Below are positions 29,833-39,334 of a DNA stretch of 64,000 nucleotides, in pieces. The stretch comes from CBDFLD01 sp965249005. GTDB taxonomy: Bacteria; Acidobacteriota; UBA6911. The stretch lies in the NCBI GenBank assembly GCA_965249005.1, contig CBDFLD010000011.1, positions 62,001-126,000 of the forward strand, read 5' to 3'. A program made the translations under genes and the position numbers. Below the pieces are notes generated by a model. That model had not been told where the DNA came from. It was given only the letters and a program-made list of their open reading frames with translations, and made no database searches. The stretch's first letter is position 1, and each line of letters begins with the position of its first letter.

Positions 29833-31991
29833 TTCAGATGCGGTTCTATGATCGCCAGTTCCTGCTCACCCGTCGCTTCGTAGGAAATCGTGATCTTCCG
29901 CTCCCCGCCGCAAGCCGGGAGCGATAGTTGGACCAACTGCCAGTCATGCGTCACAGGATCACCCGTCCCCACCTCGCTCCGATACTCGGATGCCGTCCCA
30001 CCCGCATGCTCCTGCTGAACCGTAAAGACAAAACCGTTTCCTGCAGATTGGGGATCGTCCCCAAGGACGCGAAAGCGCAGCTCGAGTTGATCGATTTTCG
30101 AGCACGGCAAGGGATACTGCAGCCACGTACCGGGAGACAAAAACAGGGCGAGACGATTCTTGCCGTCGGCGGTGGTGTAACCGGACCATGGCTTCCTCGC
30201 CACCGGGTTTGCGTCGGCCCAGGGCAGCCCGGCGATCAAGAAATTGACTTGACGGGCCTGGGCGGTTTCGATCGGATGCCAGGATAGGGAAAAGGGGAGC
30301 AGCCCCCAGCCCGTACTGTAAAAGCCCGCGTGACTCCGGCCATCGATCAACCGCAAGGGATTGGAAAGACCGAAGGTCCACGATTTCGCGGGCGACAACA
30401 TGGTTTCCAGGGCGGTGGGAACCTCGTAGGGAAGCGCAAGCGACGGGGTCACAATATAGTCCCCGCCTCGCACGGACGATTCGTCGATAGGAAGCTGCCG
30501 CATCCCGCTCCGCCCCATGTAATAGCGAAAGCCCCACTCACCTCCGTAGTACGCCCGGTCTATCGGTAGTTCTGCGCGGATCGCGCGGGCCATCCTGGGA
30601 TAAACCCTCGCGAACTCCAGATCAGCAAACGAAAGGGCCAGACCGAGCGCGAGGTTCGTGACCAGGATACCAGCTGCCATCATCGCGGGACTCATTCTTG
30701 GAAATGTCACAGGAAAGATCCGGAAAACGGTTCGACCGCGACCGGCAAGGCGATACGCTGCTACCTCACGAGCCTCCAACCGCGCAAAGAGCCCTATCAG
30801 AACTGGTGGCACCAAGGGCAGCGTGTAACGAGCAGACCCGTCTGTAAAAACGAGCAGGCAAGAGGCAAAAACCATCAGGTACCAAACAGAGACAAAGAGC
30901 CATTCCTCTTTCCCGCGATCCCGGGCCTTGCCGGCTGGCGACTCCATGGGCGCTCGCCAGCCGGCCAGAGCGCCGTGCGCCATCGAGAACACGGCAATGG
31001 CCCCCGAAACGAGACCCACGGTAAAAATCGCTTTCTCCAGAATCGAATAGTCCGCGACCAGGAACTGGCAGAGGTAGGCCGACGCCAGTAGACCCAGGGC
31101 CAGCAGACGACCCCGGAAATACCACGAAAGCGTGATCATCATGAAAAGCGGAAAGACAATCAGCCATCCCTGGTATTGCATTACCGCGAGGAGCTTGACG
31201 CCCACAGAGGACAGGCTGCCGAAATCGCGAGACTCGAGATAACCAATCGTGTCCCATAAGATAAAACGGTCATAGTGCAACGAAGTCATCAAAAGCCACG
31301 AGAACATGGCCAGGGGCGGTGCAGCCAGCGACCACCATCCCTCACGGATCTTGCCGGCGCGGACACAGTACCAGCCCAGCAGGAGCGTCAGGATAAAAGA
31401 CGGGTAGCTCGTCCAGAGGGCAGCCAGGTGAAAAAGCGCGCTGACGAAGAACAGTAAACGGCTTCTACGTTCAACGGCCCAAAGAAAAGACGTGATCGCA
31501 GCCAGCCAATAGGACAGGGTTGCCACGTCGGTCATGAGGTTGTGCTGCATGACCAAAAACAACGGAGACACGGCCATGGCGAGTGCGGGCCATAGTGGCC
31601 TTTGAACAAAGCGGGCCGAAAGAAAGTACATGCTCCCCACTGCCAGCAGCGGAAAGGCCAGGGCAAAGGTATGATACACCCACTCGACCCCGTCCCCTTC
31701 CCCCCACAACGACTGCAGCAACGCTAGGAAATAGGTCTGAGACGGCGGATGAGAGTGAGACCCCATATCGGGCAATCGCCGACCCTCGAAGACATAAGCA
31801 AGATCGTTCGGAAAAGCGGGCTTGGCCGGGACGTTTCTTGCCATATCCATATAGAAGTTGTCGTCCATATGGAAAGGCTGGTCTATGAAGGGTCCGGCTG
31901 CTCCAACGACTACCACGACCAGGATAGCGAGGTGCCAGTTCACAGACTTTGCGTCGATCATGGGGGCAGTGCCAGGATTCGTTTGCGTCAT
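29829..31991 (-). CDS. GT-C (ArnT/PMT-like) membrane glycosyltransferase
   Basis: Protein of 720 residues with about ten to twelve membrane segments in the first 450 residues, then a soluble C-terminal domain. The first periplasmic loop carries the acidic pair PFHMDDNFYMDMARNV, as in ArnT/PMT_2 enzymes, where these residues activate the acceptor. HSHPPSQTYFLALL follows, as usual in the family. The C-terminal 150 residues look like a beta-sandwich (WLQYPLPCSKIDQLELRFRV). Substrates are expected to be polyprenyl-phosphate sugars. ATG 31991 overlaps the stop of the preceding gene by ATGA; a much longer in-frame reading would lie inside that gene. The small exported protein starts in its stop codon. 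Confidence 0.82.
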   Translation of the reverse strand: MTQTNPGTAPMIDAKSVNWHLAILVVVVVGAAGPFIDQPFHMDDNFYMDMARNVPAKPAFPNDLAYVFEGRRLPDMGSHSHPPSQTYFLALLQSLWGEGDGVEWVYHTFALAFPLLAVGSMYFLSARFVQRPLWPALAMAVSPLFLVMQHNLMTDVATLSYWLAAITSFLWAVERRSRLLFFVSALFHLAALWTSYPSFILTLLLGWYCVRAGKIREGWWSLAAPPLAMFSWLLMTSLHYDRFILWDTIGYLESRDFGSLSSVGVKLLAVMQYQGWLIVFPLFMMITLSWYFRGRLLALGLLASAYLCQFLVADYSILEKAIFTVGLVSGAIAVFSMAHGALAGWRAPMESPAGKARDRGKEEWLFVSVWYLMVFASCLLVFTDGSARYTLPLVPPVLIGLFARLEAREVAAYRLAGRGRTVFRIFPVTFPRMSPAMMAAGILVTNLALGLALSFADLEFARVYPRMARAIRAELPIDRAYYGGEWGFRYYMGRSGMRQLPIDESSVRGGDYIVTPSLALPYEVPTALETMLSPAKSWTFGLSNPLRLIDGRSHAGFYSTGWGLLPFSLSWHPIETAQARQVNFLIAGLPWADANPVARKPWSGYTTADGKNRLALFLSPGTWLQYPLPCSKIDQLELRFRVLGDDPQSAGNGFVFTVQQEHAGGTASEYRSEVGTGDPVTHDWQLVQLSLPACGGERKITISYEATGEQELAIIEPHLK

Positions 31992-33631
31992 GAACCCTCG
32001 GCGTTCTCGCGACGGTCGACGAAATACAACCGGGCAGCATCTCCGTTCGGCAACGGATACGTGTCCACGAGCTTGAATGTTTGATGATGTCCCATCACGA
32101 TTTGATTCAAATCGTGACTCGCCGGCGTCGTCCAGGACATTCCTTGCTCCACTTCGGTAATCAAGACGTAGTTGAATCCGTCGAAATCGCGGAGGCTGGC
32201 GCGCTCCGACTGCAGGTGATCCACGTGTGCGCTGATCCCGAGCCACTTGGCCTGGAGCAAGAAATTGGCTGCATTGAAGCGAGGCAAATCAGCAACGATC
32301 GCCAGCGAATGACGCAACCCGTTCTCCCGCGAATGCTGCACGATGCGTTCTAGAATGACACGCTGCTTCCAGTCTTGGTGCTCGGGCTTTCCGAGAATAC
32401 CAAAATAGCTTTGTAGATAGAGGTTCCAGTCCCAGCGGAGCGATCCTTGATACCCTTTCAGCAGGACGACCTCCTGTGGCAGCCAGCGGATGCCGAAGTT
32501 GATGGCATACAGTTGCAATCCCAACAGCAGGACGAGACTCCATCGCAGCATCCGGTGCCACGGATCTTCTTTCCAGGCCTGGATCCATACCGAGGTTACG
32601 ATCAACAAAAAGGGGAGCAACGGCATGCTGAAGCGCGGATCCTTGGTTTGGAGCAGCGTCAAACACAGCCATCCACCAATGATCGAGACCACCAGCAAAC
32701 CTGCTTTCGGTATGAGGCGCTGCCTGTAGACTGCAAGGCAGGAAACACCAACCAGGACAAACAACAGCGCAAAGAGCTGGTAGCCTTCCAGAAGGCGGAG
32801 GTAGTAGATGGCCGATTGGAAAGACAGTATCGGGGGTTCACCTTCCCGGACCCCGATGCCAGTATTCTCGCCAAAGTAGCGCACCAGTTTGGGTACATTG
32901 GGCAGATACCAGGTGGCGGCCCCGATTCCGCCAATCAGCAGGGAGTCGGCGGCGTTGATCACACGCGACGGGTGCTTCCAGACAGAACCCCGCCAAAAGA
33001 CATACGCCACCGGAAAGATCAAAAAACCGACGAAGAGCCACTTGGTCAGAAGCCCAAAAGCAACGACGACACCGAACAGCAGGCTCTCGTGTCTCCGCCC
33101 GAATCCTTCCGACCTATAGAGCAGCAGAACGGCCGCAGCTACCCAGCCTGATAGCCAGTAGTCCAGAATGGTCTCCCGCGACATCCAAAAAAGATAAGGC
33201 GTCGCGACCGTCAGAATGACTGCCCAGCGGCCGGCATCCGCGTTTGCGAGATGCTCGCCCAAACGGTAGACCGCCCAAAAGAGCAGTATCGTGGCCGGAA
33301 GATTCGCCAGCACTGCGCTGGAGGCAGTGCCGAAGATCAAAAGACACAGCGCAATGACCCAATGGACAAACGGAGGGTAGTTTCCCGAGCGCTCCCACGG
33401 CATCAACTCGTGGGTGCTGCTTCCTCCGCCGTCCGGGAAGTAATTGAAGGCAAAGCTTTGGTGCATCGCCATATCCCACACCGGTGGACGGGTGTCCTGC
33501 ACGAGCCAAAGAAAATGAATGCCCCATACGAACGCCGCGGCGAACAAGATAAGCGGCCAACCCGTGCTGCAGCAGCTGCCCCAGCTGGCAACGGTGATCC
33601 GGCGGACGTGCGAGCCACGCTCTGCCGTCAT
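31988..33631 (-). CDS. GT-C (ArnT/PMT-like) membrane glycosyltransferase
   Basis: Protein of 547 residues with about eleven membrane segments. After the first helix the loop contains RPPVWDMAMHQSFAFNYF, and later RSGNYPPFVHWVIA, the pattern of an acidic residue followed by a YPP motif that marks PMT_2/GT83 enzymes. WMSRETILDYWLSGW follows. It presumably transfers a sugar from a polyprenyl carrier to a glycan or lipid on the outer face of the inner membrane. Both ends are coupled to neighbours by ATGA overlaps, the upstream one with a methyltransferase gene. Confidence 0.82.
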   Translation of the reverse strand: MTAERGSHVRRITVASWGSCCSTGWPLILFAAAFVWGIHFLWLVQDTRPPVWDMAMHQSFAFNYFPDGGGSSTHELMPWERSGNYPPFVHWVIALCLLIFGTASSAVLANLPATILLFWAVYRLGEHLANADAGRWAVILTVATPYLFWMSRETILDYWLSGWVAAAVLLLYRSEGFGRRHESLLFGVVVAFGLLTKWLFVGFLIFPVAYVFWRGSVWKHPSRVINAADSLLIGGIGAATWYLPNVPKLVRYFGENTGIGVREGEPPILSFQSAIYYLRLLEGYQLFALLFVLVGVSCLAVYRQRLIPKAGLLVVSIIGGWLCLTLLQTKDPRFSMPLLPFLLIVTSVWIQAWKEDPWHRMLRWSLVLLLGLQLYAINFGIRWLPQEVVLLKGYQGSLRWDWNLYLQSYFGILGKPEHQDWKQRVILERIVQHSRENGLRHSLAIVADLPRFNAANFLLQAKWLGISAHVDHLQSERASLRDFDGFNYVLITEVEQGMSWTTPASHDLNQIVMGHHQTFKLVDTYPLPNGDAARLYFVDRRENAEGS

Positions 33632-34371
33632 CGTTTCCTCGCTCTGATCTGAAACCCAAGCGAAAAACTCTTCGAGTGATCCAAGCCGTCCAGCTGATTG
33701 AGAAACAAGGGAAAAAGGAAGCCGAAGAAAGGCGCCAGGAATGGGAACAGGATCCAGCGCCAGCCTCCCGTCCCGCCCTGAAAGAAGGACATCAGGTTGA
33801 TGCAGCGCCGGGCGCAGACCTGGAAGAACCCGCCAACCGGCTGCAGCACGGTCACGTCCAACGGGAGGTCATCCAACAGGTGCGTGATCCCATACCGGGT
33901 GAACCGAAAGTAGTCTCGGGGAGCTTGGTGCTCTTCCCAAAGGAACGGGACGACCATACTCAAAGTTCCGCCCGGCTTGAGGACGCGGGCCATTTCAGCC
34001 AGCGCTGGGGCGGGCTCTTCGACATGCTCGAGCACTACCATGCAAATAACGAAGTCCATGCTGGCCGACTTGAAGGGCAAGTGTTCCAGTCCACCACACA
34101 CGTCGAGAGCCGCATAGTTCCAACCCGGATCGCCGGTCGCGCTGTCCACCGCGATGTACCTCTGTTCAAGGAAAAGCCTGCGATGGCGGGACTCGCCGGC
34201 ACCGGCGTCGAGAATCGTCTCATCGCGAGATGCCGCTGCCGCAATGAAGGCAACTTCTGCGTCGATATGCGCCTGAAAGGGATCCAATCGTGCGATGAGA
34301 AACCGAGGCAGCCACTTCTCGGCCAAGCGCCGGATCTTGGGCTCGATCTTTGAGTCTGCTCGGACCGACAT
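33628..34371 (-). CDS. SAM-dependent methyltransferase (class I)
   Basis: Protein of 247 residues. Motif I is ILDAGAGESRHRRLF, the SAM-ribose acidic residue follows in YIAVDS, and the post-motif is VVLEHVEEPAPALAEMARVLKPGG. This is the Methyltransf_11 fold found beside glycosyltransferases. The C-terminus has a hydrophobic stretch (WILFPFLAPFFGFLFPLFL) that may attach it to the membrane. ATG 34371 is preceded by GAAGAA, and upstream in-frame codons would overlap the GT2 gene. It is coupled to the downstream GT-C gene (ATGA). Confidence 0.82.
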   Translation of the reverse strand: MSVRADSKIEPKIRRLAEKWLPRFLIARLDPFQAHIDAEVAFIAAAASRDETILDAGAGESRHRRLFLEQRYIAVDSATGDPGWNYAALDVCGGLEHLPFKSASMDFVICMVVLEHVEEPAPALAEMARVLKPGGTLSMVVPFLWEEHQAPRDYFRFTRYGITHLLDDLPLDVTVLQPVGGFFQVCARRCINLMSFFQGGTGGWRWILFPFLAPFFGFLFPLFLNQLDGLDHSKSFSLGFQIRARKR

Positions 34372-34436
34372 TTCTTCGCTCCCGGCTATGCCGCCACCAA
34401 CTCTGCGGAGCAACACGGATAGGGCGCGGCGGCCAA

Positions 34437-35492
34437 CTAGTCCCGCAAGGCAAGCTCTCTCGCCGACACGCGATACCTTCGCACCAGTGTGTAAAAGTCG
34501 TGGTTCCGGAGCTTCCTCCGGCGAAATACCGCGCGCCGCTTGCGCAATATCTGTACCAGGCCGCGAGCGCCCGAGATGTACGCGCGAATACAGGCACGCA
34601 GCAACCCCCAGCGCCCGTGCTCCCGGCTCACACCAGCGGCAAGTCCCCGTTGACCGAAGAGGCTGCCCACATGCCAGACGAAGCGCCACAGCGTCAGCAC
34701 GGGGTTGAGTAACAGCAGCGGAAGCGGAAACGACTTCAACGCCACCCAGATTCGGTTTCTTTCGACCAGGAACGCTTTTTCAGGAGAGTACTTCCCCAAC
34801 GTGGCACTGTGGCGGTGATACACCTTGGCATCGGGCGCGTACCGGCACCCCCAACCGCGCCAGCGTGCCCGGAGCCCCAGATCCGCGTCGTCTCCGTAAG
34901 CGAAGAACTGCTCGTCGAAGAATCCTACATCCTCGAGCAGTGAACGTCGATAGAGGGCCGCACAGCCATCCGGAAAAAATACCTCCTCATTGTCGTCGAA
35001 CTGCCCCTGATCGGTGTCTCCGGCACCTCGTCCTCGGTTGAGACCGTCGGGATACAGCAAGTGCCCGGTCTTGTCGATGACAGTTCTCCGATCATAAAAG
35101 AGTATCTTCGACGCGACCATTCCCACCGAGGGCTCTGTCAATGCCGCTGTCATCGAACATAGCCAGAGAGAATCCGCAACGGCGTCGCTGTTCAGCAGCG
35201 CCACCAGTTTTCCGGAGGAAGCTTCGATCCCGGCATTCACTCCCTGGGCGAACCCTCCATTGTAAGACTGAAGCAGGAGTTTATCCCCATCGCGGCAATA
35301 GGAGCGCAACCAAGTGCTGGAACCATCCGTGGAGCCATTGTCCACCACGACGAGCTCGAGGGGAGAGTACGATTGATGCCTGACCGATTCGAGGCACTCC
35401 GGTAGGGTCTCCATTCCGTTGAAGTTGACCACGATAACCGAAACCGGCGCCGGGTCATCCGTCGTGGGCGGCGTAGGGGACTTGGGGGTCAT
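34437..35492 (-). CDS. family 2 glycosyltransferase (rhamnosyltransferase-like)
   Basis: Protein of 351 residues. The N-terminal GT-A fold is clear: VSVIVVNFNGMETLPECLESV, VDNGSTDGS, the Asp of the metal-binding region in ALLNSDA, and the later FFPDGCAALYRRSLLEDVGFFDEQFFAYGDDADLG. The last motif is typical of WcaA/RfbN-type rhamnosyl- or mannosyltransferases. A weak hydrophobic stretch (FPLPLLLLNPVLTLW) follows. ATG 35492 overlaps the previous gene by ATGA. It probably adds one sugar to a lipid-linked glycan in the cytoplasm; donor and acceptor are unknown. Confidence 0.88.
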   Translation of the reverse strand: MTPKSPTPPTTDDPAPVSVIVVNFNGMETLPECLESVRHQSYSPLELVVVDNGSTDGSSTWLRSYCRDGDKLLLQSYNGGFAQGVNAGIEASSGKLVALLNSDAVADSLWLCSMTAALTEPSVGMVASKILFYDRRTVIDKTGHLLYPDGLNRGRGAGDTDQGQFDDNEEVFFPDGCAALYRRSLLEDVGFFDEQFFAYGDDADLGLRARWRGWGCRYAPDAKVYHRHSATLGKYSPEKAFLVERNRIWVALKSFPLPLLLLNPVLTLWRFVWHVGSLFGQRGLAAGVSREHGRWGLLRACIRAYISGARGLVQILRKRRAVFRRRKLRNHDFYTLVRRYRVSARELALRD

Positions 35493-36277
35493 GAGCGAAA
35501 GATCGCCTTGTGATGATATTTGCTGACGACCTCCTCGAGCGTACAGTCGAACATCCGGAAACGCGCGATTCGCATTCGTTGAAGCAAAAACTTCAATACG
35601 GTCCACAGCGTTTTGCTTCCATAGATCATACTTACCCTGAAGTTGACGCTGGAAGCGCCGAGAAAATAGCGCGCCTGAACGGGAATCTCCGAAATCCTGA
35701 ACCCCATGTGGCAGGCCTGGACAATGACCTCCGAATCGAACACAAAATCGTCAGAATTCAACAGGAAGGGAATCCCGACCAATAGGTCTCGGCTGTAGGC
35801 GCGGAACCCCGTGTGCGCGTCCGTGAGTCGGGTGCCAAGAACCATGTTCTCGATCGTGGTCAAGATTCGGTTGGCCGCGTATTTCCAGACAGGCATCCCT
35901 CCATCCAGAGCCCGTCCGTTTCTGATTCTCGACCCCAGGACCATGTCGGCCGTTCCGTCCAGAATAGGCCGGATCAGCTCGGGGACCTGACCGGAGTCAT
36001 ACTGGTGGTCCGGGTGGAGCATAACGACGATCTCCGCTCCTTCCTTCAAGGCTTCCAGATAGCAGGTTTTTTGATTGCCGCCATAACCGCGGTTCTGGAC
36101 ATGAATCACAACCTTGAGCCCGAGCGATCGAGCCACTTCCACGGTTTGATCCTTGCTGACATCGTCAACCAGGATGATTCTCGAGACCCGGTCCTCGGGA
36201 ATGTCGCGGTAGGTTTTTTCCAAGGTTCTGGCGGCATTGTATGCGGGCAGAACCACGACTACCTTGGATTCCGACAT
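35489..36277 (-). CDS. family 2 glycosyltransferase (DPM1-like)
   Basis: Protein of 262 residues with the GT-A fold: VVVVLPAYNAARTLEKTYRDI, ILVDDVSKDQT, NRGYGGNQKT and the DxD-like segment LHPDHQYD. This is the DPM1/polyprenyl-phosphate glycosyltransferase type (compare YfdH/GtrB), but without the usual C-terminal membrane helices. It may charge the carrier lipid used by the two GT-C enzymes downstream in the same operon; this link is inference. ATG 36277 lies 4 bp past the dehydratase stop, and the gene overlaps the next GT2 by ATGA. Confidence 0.87.
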   Translation of the reverse strand: MSESKVVVVLPAYNAARTLEKTYRDIPEDRVSRIILVDDVSKDQTVEVARSLGLKVVIHVQNRGYGGNQKTCYLEALKEGAEIVVMLHPDHQYDSGQVPELIRPILDGTADMVLGSRIRNGRALDGGMPVWKYAANRILTTIENMVLGTRLTDAHTGFRAYSRDLLVGIPFLLNSDDFVFDSEVIVQACHMGFRISEIPVQARYFLGASSVNFRVSMIYGSKTLWTVLKFLLQRMRIARFRMFDCTLEEVVSKYHHKAIFRS

Positions 36278-36281
36278 ATGC

Positions 36282-37256
36282 TCAGACGTAGTAGTGCGAG
36301 TGTTTGTAGAGATCTGCACGCCGGCGGAACCACTCGACGGTTCGCTCCAGCCCGGTTTCCAGCGAAACCCTCGGCTCCCAACTCAATATCTCTTTCGCCC
36401 TTTGATTGGACGCCAGAAGCCGGTCGACTTCGCTGGCAGGCGGGCGCTCCCGGCGCTCCTCCTCCTGTACGCTCAACTGCTTGCCGACAATCGTCCCCAC
36501 GATCTGAACCACCTCCGCCACGGAGGCTTCCCTGCCGGTCCCAATGTGAATTGGAACGCAGGCATCGGTTTCAACTCTGGCCGCCGCCAGGAAACCGCGC
36601 GCGGTATCCTCCACATAAGTCCAGTCCCGGCGGGGATCGACCCGGCCGAGACGAATCGAAGAACACGACAGGGCTTGCGTCACGATGGTAGGGATCACCG
36701 CTCGCGGAGATTGTCGCGGCCCGTAGGTATTGAACGGCCTCAGTAGAGTCACCGCAAGCCCGTAGCTCCGAAAGAAGCTGAGTCCGAGCATGTCGGAGGC
36801 TACCTTCGATGCCGCATATGGAGATTGCGGATACAAGGGATGATCTTCTTCCATCGGCACCCGTTGCGCACTTCCATACACCTCGCTGGTGGAGGTGAGG
36901 ATGACCTTCGATGAGTTCGATTCGAGGCTCGCCTGTAAAACGTGCAGGCTCCCCAAGACATTGGTATGCACGACATCAATGGGATTCTGGTAAGAATAGG
37001 GAATCCCGATGAGCGCCCCGAGATGACAAACGACATCGCACCCGCGCACCGCGCGCCGCACGCCCTCGATGTCGCGAAGATCTCCGGACACTACTTCCAT
37101 GTCGCGCAGCTTGGCCGGCGGCAGGTCCTGCAACATCCCCCAGTCGTTTCGGGAGTTGTACCGGCAAAAGGCGCGCACCTGCAAGCCTTCCTGATGGCAG
37201 AGCTCGGCGAGATGGCTTCCAATAAACCCCCCAGCCCCTGTAATCAAGATCTTCAC
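36282..37256 (-). CDS. NAD-dependent sugar-nucleotide epimerase/dehydratase (LegB-like)
   Basis: Extended short-chain dehydrogenase of 324 residues. The Rossmann motif ITGAGGFIGSHL, the Ser of STSEVYGSA, the catalytic YAASK and the substrate segment RPFNTYGPRQSPRAVIP are all intact. Together with IGIPYSYQNP these segments resemble LegB-type UDP-HexNAc 4,6-dehydratases of the legionaminic acid route, though a 4-epimerase cannot be excluded. No other leg or pse gene is in the window. It provides a modified nucleotide sugar for the adjacent transferases. A 168-bp gap separates it from the upstream methyltransferase. Confidence 0.85.
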   Translation of the reverse strand: MKILITGAGGFIGSHLAELCHQEGLQVRAFCRYNSRNDWGMLQDLPPAKLRDMEVVSGDLRDIEGVRRAVRGCDVVCHLGALIGIPYSYQNPIDVVHTNVLGSLHVLQASLESNSSKVILTSTSEVYGSAQRVPMEEDHPLYPQSPYAASKVASDMLGLSFFRSYGLAVTLLRPFNTYGPRQSPRAVIPTIVTQALSCSSIRLGRVDPRRDWTYVEDTARGFLAAARVETDACVPIHIGTGREASVAEVVQIVGTIVGKQLSVQEEERRERPPASEVDRLLASNQRAKEILSWEPRVSLETGLERTVEWFRRRADLYKHSHYYV

Positions 37257-37424
37257 AGAACGAGCCTCCCACCTGGGGCGAGCTGTGTTTTTGGATGCAA
37301 GCGGCCGACGCCGCTCGTTTAGACCCCCATGCTAGCTGCACCTTCCGCGGCCTTCAACCTGAAAACCACGGCGGTAGCAAGTGCAGAGCACTTCGTGGTC
37401 GCGCTCGAACGCTGGCAATGGTCA

Positions 37425-38498
37425 TTACCCTTGGCGCCGACGCGCGTGAACGAAAAAAGTGGCGCCTGCGCCCATCCAGCTTTCCGCCAACGCGAAAGGG
37501 AATGCAAGGACGACGAGCCCCAGATAGCCGAGCTCTCTCGCTGCGGCGACGACGGCAGAATCTCGGAATCGCACGCGCGCGCCCATCGGATCGAAACTCG
37601 GGACCAAGCTCGACGCAAGAGCGGCGGCGTTATCCCGGAACGAGAAATGAGAGAAAGCCAAGATTTCAAATCCGGCTCGACGGAACAGGCAGGCGATCGA
37701 CACGGGTGAAAAATTCACGAGATGGCGAGGAACATCCAGACCGTACCATCGCCTGCCAAAGAGCCGCGCCTGAAAAGAATCGACGTTCGGCACCTGAACG
37801 ATCAAACTCCCCCCCGGCGCCAAAAGGCCCTGGACCCATCGCAGAGCTGAGCAGGGATCCGCCAGGTGCTCCACTATGTGAAACATCGTGACGAAGTCGA
37901 ACTGGCTCCCCGCCCACGCATCGCAACCAACCGGTCCGACGCGTACATCCAGGCCTTGATTTCGCGCCAGCTCGACGGCCTCGGAGGAGACATCGAGGCC
38001 ACAGGGAACAAAGCCTCTGCGCCCGGCGCCGGACAGAAAAGCGCCGTTGCCGCACCCGATATCGAGCAGGGTCCTACCAACGATTCCCTGCCTCGTCTTG
38101 CTGGCGCTTCGAACCAAAAAGCGCACGTGGTCTCTCAGTACAAGCCGCCGGTAGACCTCCTCCAACCCGCTGAGCGCGCGCCGCAAGCGGGAGGCATCCG
38201 GGGGGGCGGCCTTCCACCAGTAGCGTTCTGGATAGTACCGCTCGAGCACCCGTTCTTGGGGCATGGGATACTGAAAGATACACCGGCACTGACGGCATCG
38301 CAGCAACCGAAAGTGTCCCCTGGCTACGCAGAAAAAGCGATCTTGTCCTTCCGCGAACCGGATGGGATCGGACGCATCGCAGATCGGGCAGCAGATCCGG
38401 GCCGACGCGTCGGGTGCATCAGTCCTTGAACTGTCCCCGGAGGCGGGTTCTGAGCTCCGGGATGCTCGCCGCGCGAGCTCGGGTCGGCTACCGGTCAA
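37425..38498 (-). CDS. methyltransferase with N-terminal zinc-ribbon-like segment
   Basis: Protein of about 357 residues. Near the N-terminus lies CCPICD, followed by LLRCRQCRCIFQYP, which is a four-cysteine zinc-ribbon-like unit common in glycan methyltransferases of this type. The class I fold follows: LLDIGCGNGAFLSGAGRRGF, GLDVS and FHIVEHLADPCSALRWVQGLL. The C-terminus carries a hydrophobic segment (LGLVVLAFPFALAES). The start is best placed at TTG 38498, which overlaps the stop of the upstream GT2 gene (TTGA). Earlier in-frame codons would lie inside that gene, and no in-frame ATG/GTG is available before the cysteine motif. Confidence 0.8.
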   Translation of the reverse strand: MTGSRPELARRASRSSEPASGDSSRTDAPDASARICCPICDASDPIRFAEGQDRFFCVARGHFRLLRCRQCRCIFQYPMPQERVLERYYPERYWWKAAPPDASRLRRALSGLEEVYRRLVLRDHVRFLVRSASKTRQGIVGRTLLDIGCGNGAFLSGAGRRGFVPCGLDVSSEAVELARNQGLDVRVGPVGCDAWAGSQFDFVTMFHIVEHLADPCSALRWVQGLLAPGGSLIVQVPNVDSFQARLFGRRWYGLDVPRHLVNFSPVSIACLFRRAGFEILAFSHFSFRDNAAALASSLVPSFDPMGARVRFRDSAVVAAARELGYLGLVVLAFPFALAESWMGAGATFFVHARRRQG

Positions 38499-39223
38499 AC
38501 TCGTGTCTCCGGCTTCCGGTTCAGGTTGGGCACGGCCGCCACCGCCGGCCGAAACTGGAATCGCTTCCGAAGCAAAAACAGCAGGTTTCGCAACCCATCC
38601 TTCCACGGCTCCAGCTTCTTCTCCCCCACTCGATTCGAATAGTCGATGTAGATTTCCTTGAACCCGATTTCTCTATTCCGGATCGCCTCGATCTTGATCT
38701 CTTCGCTGAAGGCCATTCCATCACTGATCAGTTCCATCTTGACAAGACTTTCCTTGTCGAATACCCACATACCCGATTGCGAGTCCTTGACGTAGTGAAG
38801 ATACAAAAGCGACATGGCCAAACTGAGAACCTTGTTCCCGATCCAATGTTTCGGAGACATCGCCCGCTTGTTCCTCAGGGGAAAACGGGAGGCAGAGAGG
38901 AACTTCACATCGGAACGCAAAAACACCTCGAGAAGGTACGAGATGGCATCCACCGGATAGGAGTGGTCCCCATCGAGCGTCACAACGATATCTCCCTTGG
39001 CCTGCAACAGGCCGGTTTTGTACGCTCGGCCATACCCGCGAATCTTTTCTGAAATCACGTGTGCCCCGCGCTGCCTTGCCAACTCCGCCGTCCGGTCCGT
39101 GGAATTGTTGTCTACCACCAGAACCTGATCGACAAACGACGGCATGGCCGCAAGAACCTCGACGATCCCCCCTTCTTCGTTCAGGCACGGAATGACGACG
39201 GTAATGCGACGGTTCTTATACAC
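38495..39223 (-). CDS. family 2 glycosyltransferase (DPM1-like)
   Basis: Protein of 242 residues with the GT-A fold: ITVVIPCLNEEGGIVEVLAAM, LVVDNNSTDRT, RGYGRAYKTG and the metal-binding VTLDGDHSYP. This is the same DPM1-like subfamily as the product of 35489-36277, again without C-terminal membrane helices. It is the first gene of the minus-strand glycan cluster and is followed directly by the methyltransferase that starts in its stop codon. The IS110-type element lies just upstream of it. Confidence 0.88.
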   Translation of the reverse strand: MYKNRRITVVIPCLNEEGGIVEVLAAMPSFVDQVLVVDNNSTDRTAELARQRGAHVISEKIRGYGRAYKTGLLQAKGDIVVTLDGDHSYPVDAISYLLEVFLRSDVKFLSASRFPLRNKRAMSPKHWIGNKVLSLAMSLLYLHYVKDSQSGMWVFDKESLVKMELISDGMAFSEEIKIEAIRNREIGFKEIYIDYSNRVGEKKLEPWKDGLRNLLFLLRKRFQFRPAVAAVPNLNRKPETRV

Positions 39224-39248
39224 GGTGGCCGGATAATATCAAAACGTT

Positions 39249-39289
39249 GAGCTTTCAGCGACCCACTAGCGCGGGGCGCTAGTTACTTG
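39249..39289 (+). repeat. REP-like hairpin element, left copy
   Basis: Pattern GAGCT[T/A]TCAGCG, 24 bases, ACTTG. The hairpin CTAGCGC-GGG-GCGCTAG lies in the middle. It aligns without gaps to the right copy 1670 bp away. The stem differs at four positions that all preserve pairing, so the structure itself is conserved. Confidence 0.75.
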
Positions 39290-39334
39290 CAAAAGAAACT
39301 GGCCGCCAGAAGTTCATTGCGTGCCATCATGCTG

